Translations under genes and position numbers: made by a program | Part shown: in pieces, positions 19,401 to 26,988 of the stretch | Layout of the letters: each line of letters opens with the position of its first letter | How positions within the stretch are numbered: the first letter of the stretch is position 1 | DNA from: Oryzisolibacter sp. LB2S | GTDB taxonomy: Bacteria > Pseudomonadota > Gammaproteobacteria > Burkholderiales > Burkholderiaceae_C | Reading direction: 5' to 3' | Assembly (NCBI RefSeq): GCF_040732315.1 | Contig: NZ_CP160388.1 | Coordinates: 1,699,501-1,763,500, forward strand | DNA length: 64,000 nucleotides | The notes under the pieces: model-generated | Told to the model about the DNA's origin: nothing | The model's database searches: none | Seen by the model: the letters and a program-made list of their open reading frames with translations, nothing else

Positions 19401-19627
19401 ACGAGACCGGCTCGGTCAACGTCATCGTCTGGCCCGCGCTGCTCGAGCGCTGGCGCGACGTGCTGCTGCGCGCACGCCTGCTGGCCGTGGAAGGGGTGTG
19501 GCAATGCACGGGTGAACCCGGCGCCGGCATGGCCGTGCGCCACCTGCTGGGGCAGCGCTTTGTCGATCTCACGCCGCTGCTGGGGCGGCTGGCGCAGGCC
19601 TTGAAGGGCGGCCGCGAGTTTCATTGA
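16451..19627 (+). CDS. dnaE2: Error-prone DNA polymerase III alpha subunit DnaE2
   Basis: C-family polymerase of 1058 aa that performs lesion bypass in the SOS response. The start is GTG overlapping the imuB stop (GTGA). Domain order is: PHP domain at about 1-230 (YAELHALSNFSFQRGASHPHEL); palm with QGRGSAANS and the catalytic PPDIDIDFEHERRE near residue 380; the fingers region with VVQVAIVRPGPIQGGMVHPYL; a tandem HhH; and a C-terminal OB fold (GTMFVTLEDETGSVNVIVW). Residues 135-151 are encoded by a copy of the dispersed repeat and form an extra loop in the PHP domain. It is the third gene of the LexA-controlled operon. Confidence 0.95.
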   Translation: MSLPDYAELHALSNFSFQRGASHPHELVQRAHDLGYAALALTDECSVAGMVRAHVAARQLGLRLIAGSEFLWGDLRIVALARDARAWGDLCEFISAARARAPKGSYVVDAQSPWALLRGCELLLAPRREAFADASDSIAVSACLESAKAHFDHECWLAVELHMAQGDALWLRLLTEVGARLGLPLVAAGDVHLHSRAAKPLQDVITAVRLGRSVAGCGLALQPHAEKRLRPRSQLAGLYPPALLAATLTVAGRCSFSLDEIRYRYPLETVLPGMTAQQSLAWLTWEGAHARYPQGVPEALQAQIRKELSLIADCGYEMYFLTVHDIVRYARSQGILCQGRGSAANSVVCYFLGITAVDPEQGHMLFERFISKERNEPPDIDIDFEHERREAVIQYIYAKYGRDRAALTAVVIRYRTRSALRDVGKALAIAPALVDAFAKDHHWFDDLLAQERLLALAQDLGVPLSAHQATLWLSLAQQLRGFPRHLSQHVGGFVLTEGPLTRLVPVEPAAMPGRSVIQWDKDDLDAMGLLKVDVLALGMLSALRRCLDARAALRGERWGLADIPREDPATYRMVCAADTVGVFQIESRAQMSMLPRLQPRCFYDLVVQVAIVRPGPIQGGMVHPYLQARALARRQGGAVPLLQQYPELAGALARTLGVPIFQEQVMQIAIDAAGFTPGQADALRRSMAAWQRKGGVHHFEQPFKEGLRARGYPEEFADRLFRQILGFGEYGFPESHAYSFALLAYASSWLKRHEPACFLAALLNAQPMGFYPPAQLVQDARRHGVRVLPMDVTASDWDCTLEGPPQPMRAVQAPQPAVRLGLRLVWGLRRDAVRRLVRARQDGPFASAQDLALRARLQRQDMQALAAADALRALAGHRRQQMWDAAAQLQSLPLLRDAPVHEEDLELPEAPEGEDILFDYAATGLTLRRHPLALLRPRLERWRMATALQLRNMRRGRRVRACGIVTVRQRPGSAGGTMFVTLEDETGSVNVIVWPALLERWRDVLLRARLLAVEGVWQCTGEPGAGMAVRHLLGQRFVDLTPLLGRLAQALKGGREFH
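16856..16904 (+). repeat. Dispersed palindromic repeat, copy D (inside dnaE2)
   Basis: Reads ATAGCTGTCAGCGCTTG, then a spacer, AGAGCGCCAAAGCCC and TTTT. It is translated as SIAVSACLESAKA within the PHP domain of DnaE2, in the same register as the copy in dsbB. Confidence 0.7.
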
Positions 19628-19801
19628 GTTTCAATCTACAATGGTTTCCAAGTGTTAATTTGGTAACTTACAAAGGTTTTTTGCAGTAAATTCAGGTGTT
19701 TCGGTGTAACTTGACCTAATTGACCCGAGAAGTCATTTGATTTTTTGGTTACTCAACAAGCCATGGTGTGAGTCACTGAGAACCACTGCCTGGAGAACAG
19801 C
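19628..19801. other. AT-rich leader upstream of the response regulator
   Basis: This 174-bp gap is much AT-richer than the genes around it. It contains two GTAACTT words (about 19662 and 19703) and one related GGTTACT (about 19747), which might be regulator sites. No terminator for the imu operon is visible. A promoter for the downstream two-component genes most likely lies here; I cannot place it exactly. Confidence 0.4.
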
Positions 19802-20617
19802 ATGTTGAACTCAAACGAAGCCAACGCCACACAACCCTCGTCCGCGGCCGAGGAGAACCCCACGAGTTCCGGGCAATTTGCCGTGCACCAGAGTCCCCCC
19901 TCCATGTGGCCCGATTTCATGACCGGCCAGGTGGACAAGCCCGCGCGCGTGCTGCTCGTCGACGACGATCCACATATGCGGCGCGTCATCGCCCAGGAGC
20001 TCATGGCCGATCAGCGCACGCTGCTGGTCGCGCAGGCCGCGAGCGTGCGCGAAGGCCGCAAGGCGATCAAGCAGCACGACTTCGACGTGCTCCTGGTCGA
20101 TCTGAATCTCGGCGACGGCGAGGGCTTCGAGCTTCTGGAGTACCTCAAGACCATGCGCCCCGAGGCCGAGGCCATCGTCATCTCGGTCATGGAGAACGAC
20201 GACCAGGTGCTGCACGCCTTCGAGCTCGGCGCCACGGGCTACCTGGTGAAGAACTCCTGGTTCGGCAACTATCCTCAGGCCGTGCTGCAGGTCGTCAACG
20301 GTGGCGCGTCGATCACGCCCAACCTGGCGCGGCGTCTGTTGCAGCGCTTCGATCACAGCGCGCCCACGGCCGCCGCCGAGCCGGCACCGGCAGCGCCCGC
20401 CCAAGCCTCCACCGACCATGAGACCGAGCGCCTCTCGCAACGCGAGAAAGAGGTGCTGCGCATGGTCGCCAGCGGCTACACCAGTGCCGAGATCGGCAAC
20501 CAGTTGCAGATCAGCAGCCTCACGGTCAACACCCATATCAAGAACATCTACCGCAAGCTGCAGGTACGTACCCGCGCACAGGCGGTGCGCTTCGCATCGC
20601 TGCGCGGCCTGTTCTAG
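19802..20617 (+). CDS. NarL/FixJ-type response regulator
   Basis: Two-component response regulator of 271 aa. After a polar 45-residue N-terminal extension, the receiver domain shows the acidic pocket (LLVDDDPHM), the phosphoacceptor Asp in VLLVDLNLGDGEG and the conserved Lys in GYLVKNSW. An Ala/Pro linker leads to a LuxR helix-turn-helix (LSQREKEVLRMVASGYTSAE through VNTHIKNIYRKL). The unusual 45-residue lead is Ser/Asn/Pro-rich and not recognised. The partner kinase is encoded 57 bp downstream. Targets are unknown. The preceding AT-rich gap could hold its own binding sites. Confidence 0.92.
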   Translation: MLNSNEANATQPSSAAEENPTSSGQFAVHQSPPSMWPDFMTGQVDKPARVLLVDDDPHMRRVIAQELMADQRTLLVAQAASVREGRKAIKQHDFDVLLVDLNLGDGEGFELLEYLKTMRPEAEAIVISVMENDDQVLHAFELGATGYLVKNSWFGNYPQAVLQVVNGGASITPNLARRLLQRFDHSAPTAAAEPAPAAPAQASTDHETERLSQREKEVLRMVASGYTSAEIGNQLQISSLTVNTHIKNIYRKLQVRTRAQAVRFASLRGLF

Positions 20618-20674
20618 TCCCGTCATTCACGTCGCTGCGGGGCCCGGTGGCTCTGCAGCCAGATCAGCTACATC

Positions 20675-21499
20675 ATGTTTCGCACCCGTCCGCCGGTGTA
20701 TGCACTGGCCTGTGTGGCGCTTTGGCTCGTGCAGCTGGCCATCAACGTATGGCTGGTTTACTCCGGCCAGCATGCGCATGCCGCTCCCAACCTCTGGTTG
20801 CTCCTGAACCTGGCGACGACCATCGTGCTGGGTGTTCTGATCGTCCTGCAGGTGCCCAGGGCGTTGCAATGGCGCCCGCGGCGCAGCAAGCGACCGAGCC
20901 ACGAACTCAAGGTCGAGCGCCAGCGCATTGCGCGCGACCTGCATGACCAGGTGGGCTCGCAACTCGTGCATGCCATTGCCATGGTCGACCGTGACAACCC
21001 CGCCGCGCTTCCCCTGGCGCGGGCGCTGGAGCAATGTCTGCTGGACGTGCGCCTGCTGGTCGACTCCATGGATGGCGACGACGATGCCTTGACCGACCGC
21101 CTGGCGCGCCTGCGCCACCGCGTCCAGCCCTCCCTGGACCAGCGCGGCATTGCCCTGCAATGGGACGTCATGTATGCCGGTGGCGCCAGCCTGCCCGTGG
21201 GAGCGCCCGCGCGCGAGCTCACCGCCATCGCGCAGGAGGCCGTGAGCAATGTGCTCCAGCATTCGGGTGCCACGTCCCTCAAGGTCCGGCTGCGGCATGT
21301 CGAGGAGGAGGGCGGCGCCTGGCGGCTGCAGATCATCGACAACGGCAGGGGCCTGCCCGATGCGCCCGCGGGGCATGAGGCCGGCCACGGCATTGCCGGC
21401 ATGCGCAAGCGCGCGGCGATGGCCGGCGGGCGCCTCGATCTGCTGCCCGCCGAGGGGCAGGGTCTGTGCGTGCAGGTGACCGTGCCCGCGCGCTCCTGA
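20675..21499 (+). CDS. Sensor histidine kinase (NarX/DegS-type, HisKA_3)
   Basis: Membrane sensor kinase of 274 aa. Two transmembrane helices occupy residues about 8-65, with hardly any periplasmic loop between them, so the signal is probably sensed in or near the membrane. The HisKA_3 dimerisation motif ERQRIARDLHDQVGSQLVHA holds the phosphorylated His. The HATPase_c domain has AIAQEAVSNVLQHSGA (N box), DNGRGLP (G1) and HGIAGMRKRAAMAGG (G2). It pairs with the upstream NarL-type regulator. Confidence 0.92.
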   Translation: MFRTRPPVYALACVALWLVQLAINVWLVYSGQHAHAAPNLWLLLNLATTIVLGVLIVLQVPRALQWRPRRSKRPSHELKVERQRIARDLHDQVGSQLVHAIAMVDRDNPAALPLARALEQCLLDVRLLVDSMDGDDDALTDRLARLRHRVQPSLDQRGIALQWDVMYAGGASLPVGAPARELTAIAQEAVSNVLQHSGATSLKVRLRHVEEEGGAWRLQIIDNGRGLPDAPAGHEAGHGIAGMRKRAAMAGGRLDLLPAEGQGLCVQVTVPARS

Positions 21500-21517
21500 C
21501 GGCCCTGCACAACCACC

Positions 21518-22447
21518 ATGCACAACAGCCATGACCCACGCGTGCTGCCCGTGCGCGACGGGGTGAGCCCGAGCTGCGTGGTGCTGCCGTCCACGGGTCA
21601 GGGCCTGCTGCTGGATTTTCTTGTGCAGCGCCTGCCCGCGGTATCGCGCGAGGACTGGCTGCGCCGCCTCGCGGCCGCCGAGGTAGTCGACGAGCATGGC
21701 CGACCCGCCCAGGCCGGCACCCGCTTCACACCGGGCCTGCGCTACTACTACTACCGTGAGCTGCCTGCCGAAAGCCCCATCCCGTTCGAGGAGACCGTGC
21801 TCTACCGGGACGAGCACATCCTCGTCGCCGACAAGCCGCATTTCCTGCCCGTGGTGCCCGCCGGCCGGTACTTGCAGCAGACGCTGCTGGTACGCCTGAA
21901 GCGCCGCCTGGGCCTGCACGAACTCTCGCCCGTGCACCGCATAGACCGCGACACGGCCGGGTTGGTGCTGTTTTCCGTCCAGCGGGCCACGCGTGGGCGC
22001 TACCAGGCCTTGTTTCGCGAGCGCAGCGTGCGCAAGGTGTACGAGGCCGTCGCCCCCTGGCGGGCAGACTTGCAGTTTCCGCGCCTGCACGAGAGCCGCC
22101 TGGAGGAATGCGGGCATTTCTTTCGCATGCACGAGGTGCCCGGCGCGCCCAACGCGAGCACGGCGATGGACATCCTCGAGCAATCGGGCCGCTGGGCGCG
22201 CTACCGCCTCGAGCCCCTGACCGGCAAGCGCCATCAGCTGCGCGTGCAGATGGCGGCCCTGGGCCTGCCGCTGTGTGGCGACGCCTTCTACCCCGAGGTC
22301 AACGACCCGCCCGAGGGCGACTATTCCAACCCGCTGCAGCTGCTCGCGCGCAGCCTGACGTTCACAGACCCCGTGACGGGCCAGGCGCGGCATTTCGAAA
22401 GCCGCCTGCAACTGCGCCCGCTGGCTGAGTTCGATAGGCCCGATTGA
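21518..22447 (+). CDS. RluA-family pseudouridine synthase
   Basis: RNA-modifying enzyme of 309 aa that isomerises uridine to pseudouridine in rRNA or tRNA. The catalytic aspartate lies in HRIDRDTAGLVLFS, preceded by the family motif VADKPHFLPVVPAG. The C-terminal GKRHQLRVQMAALGLPLCGDAFYP motif is intact. The N-terminal lead resembles the RluA group that modifies tRNA position 32 and 23S rRNA position 746, but the substrate cannot be fixed from sequence alone. It starts 18 bp after the kinase gene and may be co-transcribed with it. The 3' end faces a minus-strand ABC gene across a hairpin. Confidence 0.88.
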   Translation: MHNSHDPRVLPVRDGVSPSCVVLPSTGQGLLLDFLVQRLPAVSREDWLRRLAAAEVVDEHGRPAQAGTRFTPGLRYYYYRELPAESPIPFEETVLYRDEHILVADKPHFLPVVPAGRYLQQTLLVRLKRRLGLHELSPVHRIDRDTAGLVLFSVQRATRGRYQALFRERSVRKVYEAVAPWRADLQFPRLHESRLEECGHFFRMHEVPGAPNASTAMDILEQSGRWARYRLEPLTGKRHQLRVQMAALGLPLCGDAFYPEVNDPPEGDYSNPLQLLARSLTFTDPVTGQARHFESRLQLRPLAEFDRPD

Positions 22448-22451
22448 TCAC

Positions 22452-22480
22452 CGAGCTGCGGCGTGGCACACCGCAGCTCG
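22452..22480. terminator. Hairpin between convergent genes (possible bidirectional terminator)
   Basis: A perfect 10-bp stem, CGAGCTGCGG at 22452-22461 pairing with CCGCAGCTCG at 22471-22480, with a 9-nt loop. It sits in the 48-bp gap between the pseudouridine synthase and the siderophore ATPase gene. There is no T tract on either side, so the terminator call is tentative. Confidence 0.45.
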
Positions 22481-22495
22481 ACACGCGCGGGCGCC

Positions 22496-23257
22496 CTACG
22501 CAAAGTAATGGCACAGGCGCCGCCCGCCGCCCAGCTCGTGCACGCTCACGTCGATGCCGAACAGCGCGCTGAGCACGGCGTCCTGAACCACGTCCGCGGG
22601 CGCTCCGGCATGGGCCACGCGGCCGTCCTTCATGGCGATGATGTGGTCGGCGTAGCCGCTGGCGAAGTTGATGTCGTGCAGCACCACCACCACGGTCTTG
22701 CCGCGCTCGCGCACCAGGCGGCGCAGCAGCCGCATCATGGTGACGGCGTGGGCCATGTCCAGGTTGTTGAGCGGTTCGTCGAGCAGCACATAGGGCGTGT
22801 CCTGGCACAGCACCATGGCGATGTAGGCTCTCTGGCGCTGCCCGCCAGAAAGCTCGTCCAGGTAGCGCCCAGCAAGCGGCTCCAGCTGCAAAAATGAGAG
22901 TGCGTCATCCACGTGGCGCACATCGTCAGCGGTCATGCGCCCCTTGCTGTGGGGAAAGCGCCCGAAGCCGACCAGGTCGCGCACCGTCAGGCGCAAGGTC
23001 GATTGATTGTCCTGGCGCAGGATGGCCAGCACCCGCGCCAGCGCGTCGCTCGCGGTGTGGGCCACGTCCATGCCGCCCACGATGGCGCTGCCGCTCGACA
23101 GCGGCATGAGCCGGCTGATCAGCGACAGCAGCGTGCTCTTGCCCGCGCCGTTGGGGCCGATGATGGCCGTGAACTGCCCGGCCGGAATCTCTACGCTCAC
23201 GCCATGCAGCACGGTGGTGTTGCCATGGCGCTTGGTGGCATCGTGGGTTGTGATCAT
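22496..23257 (-). CDS. Siderophore (iron-chelate) ABC transporter ATP-binding protein
   Basis: Cytoplasmic ATPase of 253 aa of the FepC/VctC/FatE type. It has Walker A GPNGAGKST near residue 36, signature [13 protein letters not shown], Walker B VLLDEPLNNLD and the switch histidine in VVVLHDINFA. It would power import of a ferric siderophore through the two permeases encoded upstream. The start codon overlaps the stop of the upstream permease gene (ATGA). The gene is the promoter-distal end of a four-gene minus-strand operon headed by a Fur box. Confidence 0.92.
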   Translation of the reverse strand: MITTHDATKRHGNTTVLHGVSVEIPAGQFTAIIGPNGAGKSTLLSLISRLMPLSSGSAIVGGMDVAHTASDALARVLAILRQDNQSTLRLTVRDLVGFGRFPHSKGRMTADDVRHVDDALSFLQLEPLAGRYLDELSGGQRQRAYIAMVLCQDTPYVLLDEPLNNLDMAHAVTMMRLLRRLVRERGKTVVVVLHDINFASGYADHIIAMKDGRVAHAGAPADVVQDAVLSALFGIDVSVHELGGGRRLCHYFA

Positions 23258-24264
23258 GTCTTGCGCAAAAGCAGGTAAATGAAAGCCAGCCCGCCGATGA
23301 ACTCGACCACCACGGACAGGGCGGAGTTGAAACCCAGGAGTTGCTCGAGCACCACCTGCCCGCCCAGCAGCAGCAGCACGCCCCAGAGCACGGCCGCTGG
23401 CAGCACCCAGGCGTGACGGCGCGTGCCCATCCACTGGTAGGCCATGTTGGCCACGAGCAGGCCCAGGAAGGTGACCGGCCCGACCAGCGCCGTCGAGATG
23501 GCCACCAGGGTGCAGACGCCGGTCAGCAGGCGCAGCACCTCGCGCCGGTAATGCACGCCGAGGTTGATGGCCGCATCGCGCCCGAGGGCCAGCACGTCCA
23601 GCACATGGCGGCGCCGCCAGAAGTAGGCCGCGCCCATGAGCAGCAGCAGCCCGGCGGGCAGCAGCAGTTCGGTGTGTATGGTGTTGAAGTTGGCAAACAT
23701 GCGGTCCTGCAGCGAGCCGAACTCGTTGGGATCGATCATCCGCATGGCAAAGCTCGTGAGGCTGCGCAGCAAGATTCCCATGACCATGCCCACGAGCAGC
23801 ATCAGGTGCAGTCCGTTGGTGTTGCCGCTGAACAGCCAGCGCACCAGCGCCACCGACAGCAGGACCATGAGCGCCAGCTCCAGCCCGAACTTCGAGGCCG
23901 CACCCAGCGCCACCACGCCGGCCGAGCCCAACACCAGCACCAGCACGGATTGCAGGAACAGGTAGAGCGCATCCAGCCCCATCACCGCCGGCGTGAGTAT
24001 GGTGTTGTGCGTGACCGTCTGGAACACGACGGTGGACATGCCGAGCGCGGCGGCCACGGCCACCATGGCCAGCAGCTTGATGCCCCGGTGCTGCAGTACA
24101 AAGCGCCAGTCCACCTCGACGCCCAGCGTCATGAACGCCACGCCGGCCAGCAGCGCCGCGAGCGCCAGCAGCCACAGCCGCAGGTCACGACGGCGCCACG
24201 GCGCGGTGCTGGGTTGGCCGTCGGGCAGGGCAGGTGAAGCAATTGTGGTCGATGGCTGTGTCAT
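23254..24264 (-). CDS. Siderophore ABC transporter permease (FecCD family), second subunit
   Basis: Inner-membrane permease of 336 aa with about nine hydrophobic segments. It is of the FecCD/BtuC family, closest in character to the VctG/FatC/CeuC branch (LGMSTVVFQTVTHNTILTPAVMGLDALY). The contact loop GRDAAINLGV and VGPVTFLGLLVANMAYQ are present. It forms a heterodimer with the permease encoded just upstream. MTQPSTTIA at 24264 is chosen as the start; it is 5 bp after the stop of the upstream permease gene. Confidence 0.9.
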   Translation of the reverse strand: MTQPSTTIASPALPDGQPSTAPWRRRDLRLWLLALAALLAGVAFMTLGVEVDWRFVLQHRGIKLLAMVAVAAALGMSTVVFQTVTHNTILTPAVMGLDALYLFLQSVLVLVLGSAGVVALGAASKFGLELALMVLLSVALVRWLFSGNTNGLHLMLLVGMVMGILLRSLTSFAMRMIDPNEFGSLQDRMFANFNTIHTELLLPAGLLLLMGAAYFWRRRHVLDVLALGRDAAINLGVHYRREVLRLLTGVCTLVAISTALVGPVTFLGLLVANMAYQWMGTRRHAWVLPAAVLWGVLLLLGGQVVLEQLLGFNSALSVVVEFIGGLAFIYLLLRKT

Positions 24265-24269
24265 GCCTC

Positions 24270-25271
24270 TCAGCCCTCCAGCCGGCGCTGGCGCAGCAAC
24301 AGGCACAGGAACAGCGCGCTGCCGACCACGCCCATCACCGTTCCCATGGGCACCTCGTAGGGCGCAATCACCAGACGCCCCAGCAGATCACAGGCGAGCG
24401 TGAGCGCCGCGCCGGCGACGGCCACCCACGGCACGCTGCGGCGCACGTTGTCGCCCTGCAGCAGCCGCACGACATTGGGCACGATGAGCCCCACGAAAGG
24501 GATGGCCCCCACGGTGACGACGATGCAGGCCGTGACCAGCGACACCACCAGCAGACCCTGCAGAACCAGGCGCCCGTAGTTGAGCCCCAGGCTGGTGGCG
24601 AACGATTCGCCCAGCCCGGCGACGGTGAAGCGATCGGCCGCCAGGCAGGCCAGCGCCGTGGCGCCCAGCGAGATCCACAGCATGCCGTAGCGGCCCTCGA
24701 CCATGGTGGAGAAGTCGCCGTTGGAGAGGGCGCGCACGGACTGGATCATGTCGTGCTGGTAGGCCACAAAGGTTGTGGCCGCCTCGATCACCCCCGCCAG
24801 AATCAGGCCCACGAGCGGCACGATCCAGGCCGAGCGCAGGCGGATGCGCGCGAGCAGCGCCATGAACAGCGCCGAGCCCGCGAGCGCCGTCGTGGCCGCC
24901 ACGCCCATCTTGGCGAGCACCGGCCAGTGCGGTACCCACAACATGGTCAGGAGCAGGCCCAGGGTGGCGGACTCCGCCGTGCCCATGGTCGACGGCTCCA
25001 CGAAATGGTTGCGCGCCAGCATCTGCATCAACAGCCCGGCCACGGCCATGGCGCTGCCGGCGAGCACCAGCGCCAGCGTGCGCGGCACGCGCGAATACAT
25101 CAGTACCTGGGCGACCATGTCGTCCTCGCTGCGCGACCACAGCGTGTTCCACGACACATCGCTCACGCCCACGGACAGGCTCCACAGCGCCAGCGCGCAC
25201 AGGGCCGCGAAGGCCCCCGTCCACGCCCACAGCGCGCGCCGCCCGGCGCCGCGATCAGAGCGCAAATGCAT
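24270..25271 (-). CDS. Siderophore ABC transporter permease (FecCD family), first subunit
   Basis: Inner-membrane permease of 333 aa, partner of the downstream FecCD protein. It shows RVPRTLALVLAGSAMAVAGL, the classical FecCD entry motif, then NHFVEPSTMGTAESATLG and VGAIPFVGLIVPNVVRLL, which lie in the substrate-channel and ATPase-contact regions. Similarity in character is to VctD/FatD/CeuB proteins that import catecholate or carboxylate siderophores. It overlaps the 3' end of the binding-protein gene by 17 bp. The siderophore is not known. Confidence 0.9.
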   Translation of the reverse strand: MHLRSDRGAGRRALWAWTGAFAALCALALWSLSVGVSDVSWNTLWSRSEDDMVAQVLMYSRVPRTLALVLAGSAMAVAGLLMQMLARNHFVEPSTMGTAESATLGLLLTMLWVPHWPVLAKMGVAATTALAGSALFMALLARIRLRSAWIVPLVGLILAGVIEAATTFVAYQHDMIQSVRALSNGDFSTMVEGRYGMLWISLGATALACLAADRFTVAGLGESFATSLGLNYGRLVLQGLLVVSLVTACIVVTVGAIPFVGLIVPNVVRLLQGDNVRRSVPWVAVAGAALTLACDLLGRLVIAPYEVPMGTVMGVVGSALFLCLLLRQRRLEG

Positions 25272-26184
25272 CGGATAACTGTCGCAGGTTCTCCTTGAGC
25301 GCCGTCGGACCGGCGTTGGACAGCGTGTACCACTGGGCCGCGTTCAGGTAGACCACGTGCCTGTTGCGCCAGGCCCGGGTGGCGTGCACCAGCTTGTTGT
25401 CGAGCAGCTGCCGCGCGGCGCCGCCGTCCTGGCCGATGGCCGCGTCGCGGTCGAGCACCAGCAACCAGTCGGGGTTGACCTTGAGCAGATACTCGAACGA
25501 CACGGTCTGGCCATGCCTGGACACCTCGATCCGGTCCGGGATCGGCTGCACGCCGAACGTCGTGTACAGCATGTCGAAGCGCGAGCCCGGGCCGTAGACG
25601 CTGAGCTTGCCGCCATTGGTCATCAGGAACAGCGCGCCCCCCTTGCCGGAGGCCTTCGTCTTGGTGTCGGCAATGGCCGCGTCGATCTCGCGGATCTGCT
25701 GCTCGCCCTTGTCCGGCACGTCATAGATGGCGGCGATGCTGCGGATGTTGCGGTAGACATGGGCCAACTGGTTGCGGTTGTCGATGGTCACGTCCAGCAC
25801 CGGCGCGAAGGCCTTGAGTGCGGCAATCTTGGGCAGCGTGCGGTTGCCGGCGACGATGAGATCGGGCTTGAGCGCCTTGACCTTCTCGTAGTCGGGCTCG
25901 AACAGACTGCCTATGGGCGCGTAGCGGGCCGTGTCCCGGTACTCGGCCAGCATGTCGGGCATGGCCTGGTTGGGCACGCCACGCACCTGGCCGCCCAGGC
26001 TGCGGATGATGTCCAGCGCACCCAGGTCGTACACCAGCACCGTGCGGGGCTTGAGCGGCATGGTCACCTCGCCCGTGTTGTCCTTGACCTTCAGCGTCTC
26101 ATTCGCCCGGGCTGCCGCCCAGGGCATGGTCACGATCACACCCAGACCGCCCAGCGCGCGGCGGCGACTCATTCCCACAGTCAT
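25255..26184 (-). CDS. Siderophore-binding periplasmic protein (FatB/CeuE type)
   Basis: Periplasmic ligand-binding component of 309 aa. It starts at 26184, preceded by GGGAGT, and has a twin-arginine-like signal (MSRRRALGGLGVIV) with cleavage likely near AAARA. The class III binding-protein fold is recognisable: KPRTVLVYDLGALDIIRSLG, then LFEPDYEKVKALKPDLIVAG and the C-terminal VVYLNAAQWYTLSNAGPTAL. It captures a ferric siderophore for the FecCD permeases. It is the first gene of the operon, 70 bp downstream of a Fur box. No outer-membrane receptor gene lies next to the operon. Confidence 0.92.
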   Translation of the reverse strand: MTVGMSRRRALGGLGVIVTMPWAAARANETLKVKDNTGEVTMPLKPRTVLVYDLGALDIIRSLGGQVRGVPNQAMPDMLAEYRDTARYAPIGSLFEPDYEKVKALKPDLIVAGNRTLPKIAALKAFAPVLDVTIDNRNQLAHVYRNIRSIAAIYDVPDKGEQQIREIDAAIADTKTKASGKGGALFLMTNGGKLSVYGPGSRFDMLYTTFGVQPIPDRIEVSRHGQTVSFEYLLKVNPDWLLVLDRDAAIGQDGGAARQLLDNKLVHATRAWRNRHVVYLNAAQWYTLSNAGPTALKENLRQLSDAFAL

Positions 26185-26253
26185 CGGTACTCCCTTTGCT
26201 AAATCCTTCACAGAACGCCGGTGCAATGCACCGGCGCAATGGCGGGTATTGTG

Positions 26254-26268
26254 TGGGAATAATTCTCA
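26254..26268. promoter_or_regulatory. Fur box upstream of the siderophore importer operon
   Basis: TGGGAAT-A-ATTCTCA fits the 7-1-7 Fur consensus with one mismatch in the symmetry. It lies 70 bp upstream of the binding-protein start on the correct side. Repression by Fur-Fe2+ under iron sufficiency is therefore expected; that is family knowledge applied to this site. Confidence 0.8.
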
Positions 26269-26418
26269 ATACGGGATTGTCCCCTTGTAAAGTTGCGCAA
26301 ACCCAAGGGCATCGTGACCATCCTGCGACGCGGGCCGGCGCGCGCGAACCGCAGGCGCGACGATGGGACTGGCATGTTCTGAACCCGTGAACCCATCAAG
26401 CGGCCTGCGCCTGCGGGG

Positions 26419-26775
26419 TCACTGTGCGGCGGCCTCGCCGGTGCCGTCCATGCGGGCGTGTCGATCCATCACGTCCTGCATGCCGGCTGCACTGCCCACC
26501 ACCACATCCCAGGCCCACAGGCCCAGGCCGCCCTGGGCATTGACGGCCTGCACCCACTGGTCGAGTGCGCGCCGCTTGGCCTGGTCCTGCGGAGAATCCT
26601 CGCCCTTGATTTCCAGCACCAGCGTCTTGCCGGACTTGAAACGCACCAGGAAGTCGGGGATGAACCGGCGCTTGCTGCCGTTCCACAGATACAGAACGTG
26701 AAAGCCCAGGTGTCTGGGCCGCGCCTTCCTGACTGAACCGCTGGTTGCTCTTGCGCAGTGTCTCGGATGGCCCAT
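26419..26775 (-). pseudogene. C-terminal fragment of a restriction endonuclease (PD-(D/E)XK domain)
   Basis: About 75 residues read as the nuclease end of a type III-like restriction/helicase protein: HVLYLWNGSKRRFIPDFLV, then SGKTLVLEIKG, which supplies the PD and ExK residues, then the conserved SPQDQAKRRALDQWVQAVNA. Intact proteins of this kind are several hundred to a thousand residues long; here the helicase part is gone. The upstream 30 residues do not fit the family, and other minus-strand frames carry further scraps (PKLWKPEYGPSETLRKSNQ near 26800), so frameshift and deletion are likely. Remnant, not a working gene. Confidence 0.7.
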
Positions 26776-26845
26776 ATTCGGGTTTCCATAGTTTAGGCAT
26801 AACTAATATAAAATGGCGCCAAGGATCCTGCGCAAGGAGTTCGAC

Positions 26846-26905
26846 ATGCAGTCCCTGGCCCACATTCAAGCGTTCTTCGATGAACCGACCAGCTCGGTGG
26901 CCTGA
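26846..26905 (+). pseudogene. Truncated 19-codon start of an MBL-fold hydrolase gene
   Basis: ATG at 26846 has AAGGAG 6 nt upstream and an AT-rich promoter-like stretch before it. It opens a reading frame of 19 codons (SLAHIQAFFDEPTSSVA) that stops at 26903. HIQAFFDEPTSSV resembles the first residues of persulfide dioxygenase-like MBL proteins. The remainder of such a gene is absent. It most likely marks a deletion junction next to the cyd locus. The short length makes the family assignment tentative. Confidence 0.4.
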
Positions 26906-26988
26906 GCATGACCACGATGGACGGCGCAGCGCAAGGCCGGGGGTGTTGAGGCATGCCAGGTGAGTTGCCTCCACCCAGGCGCCAGTCG

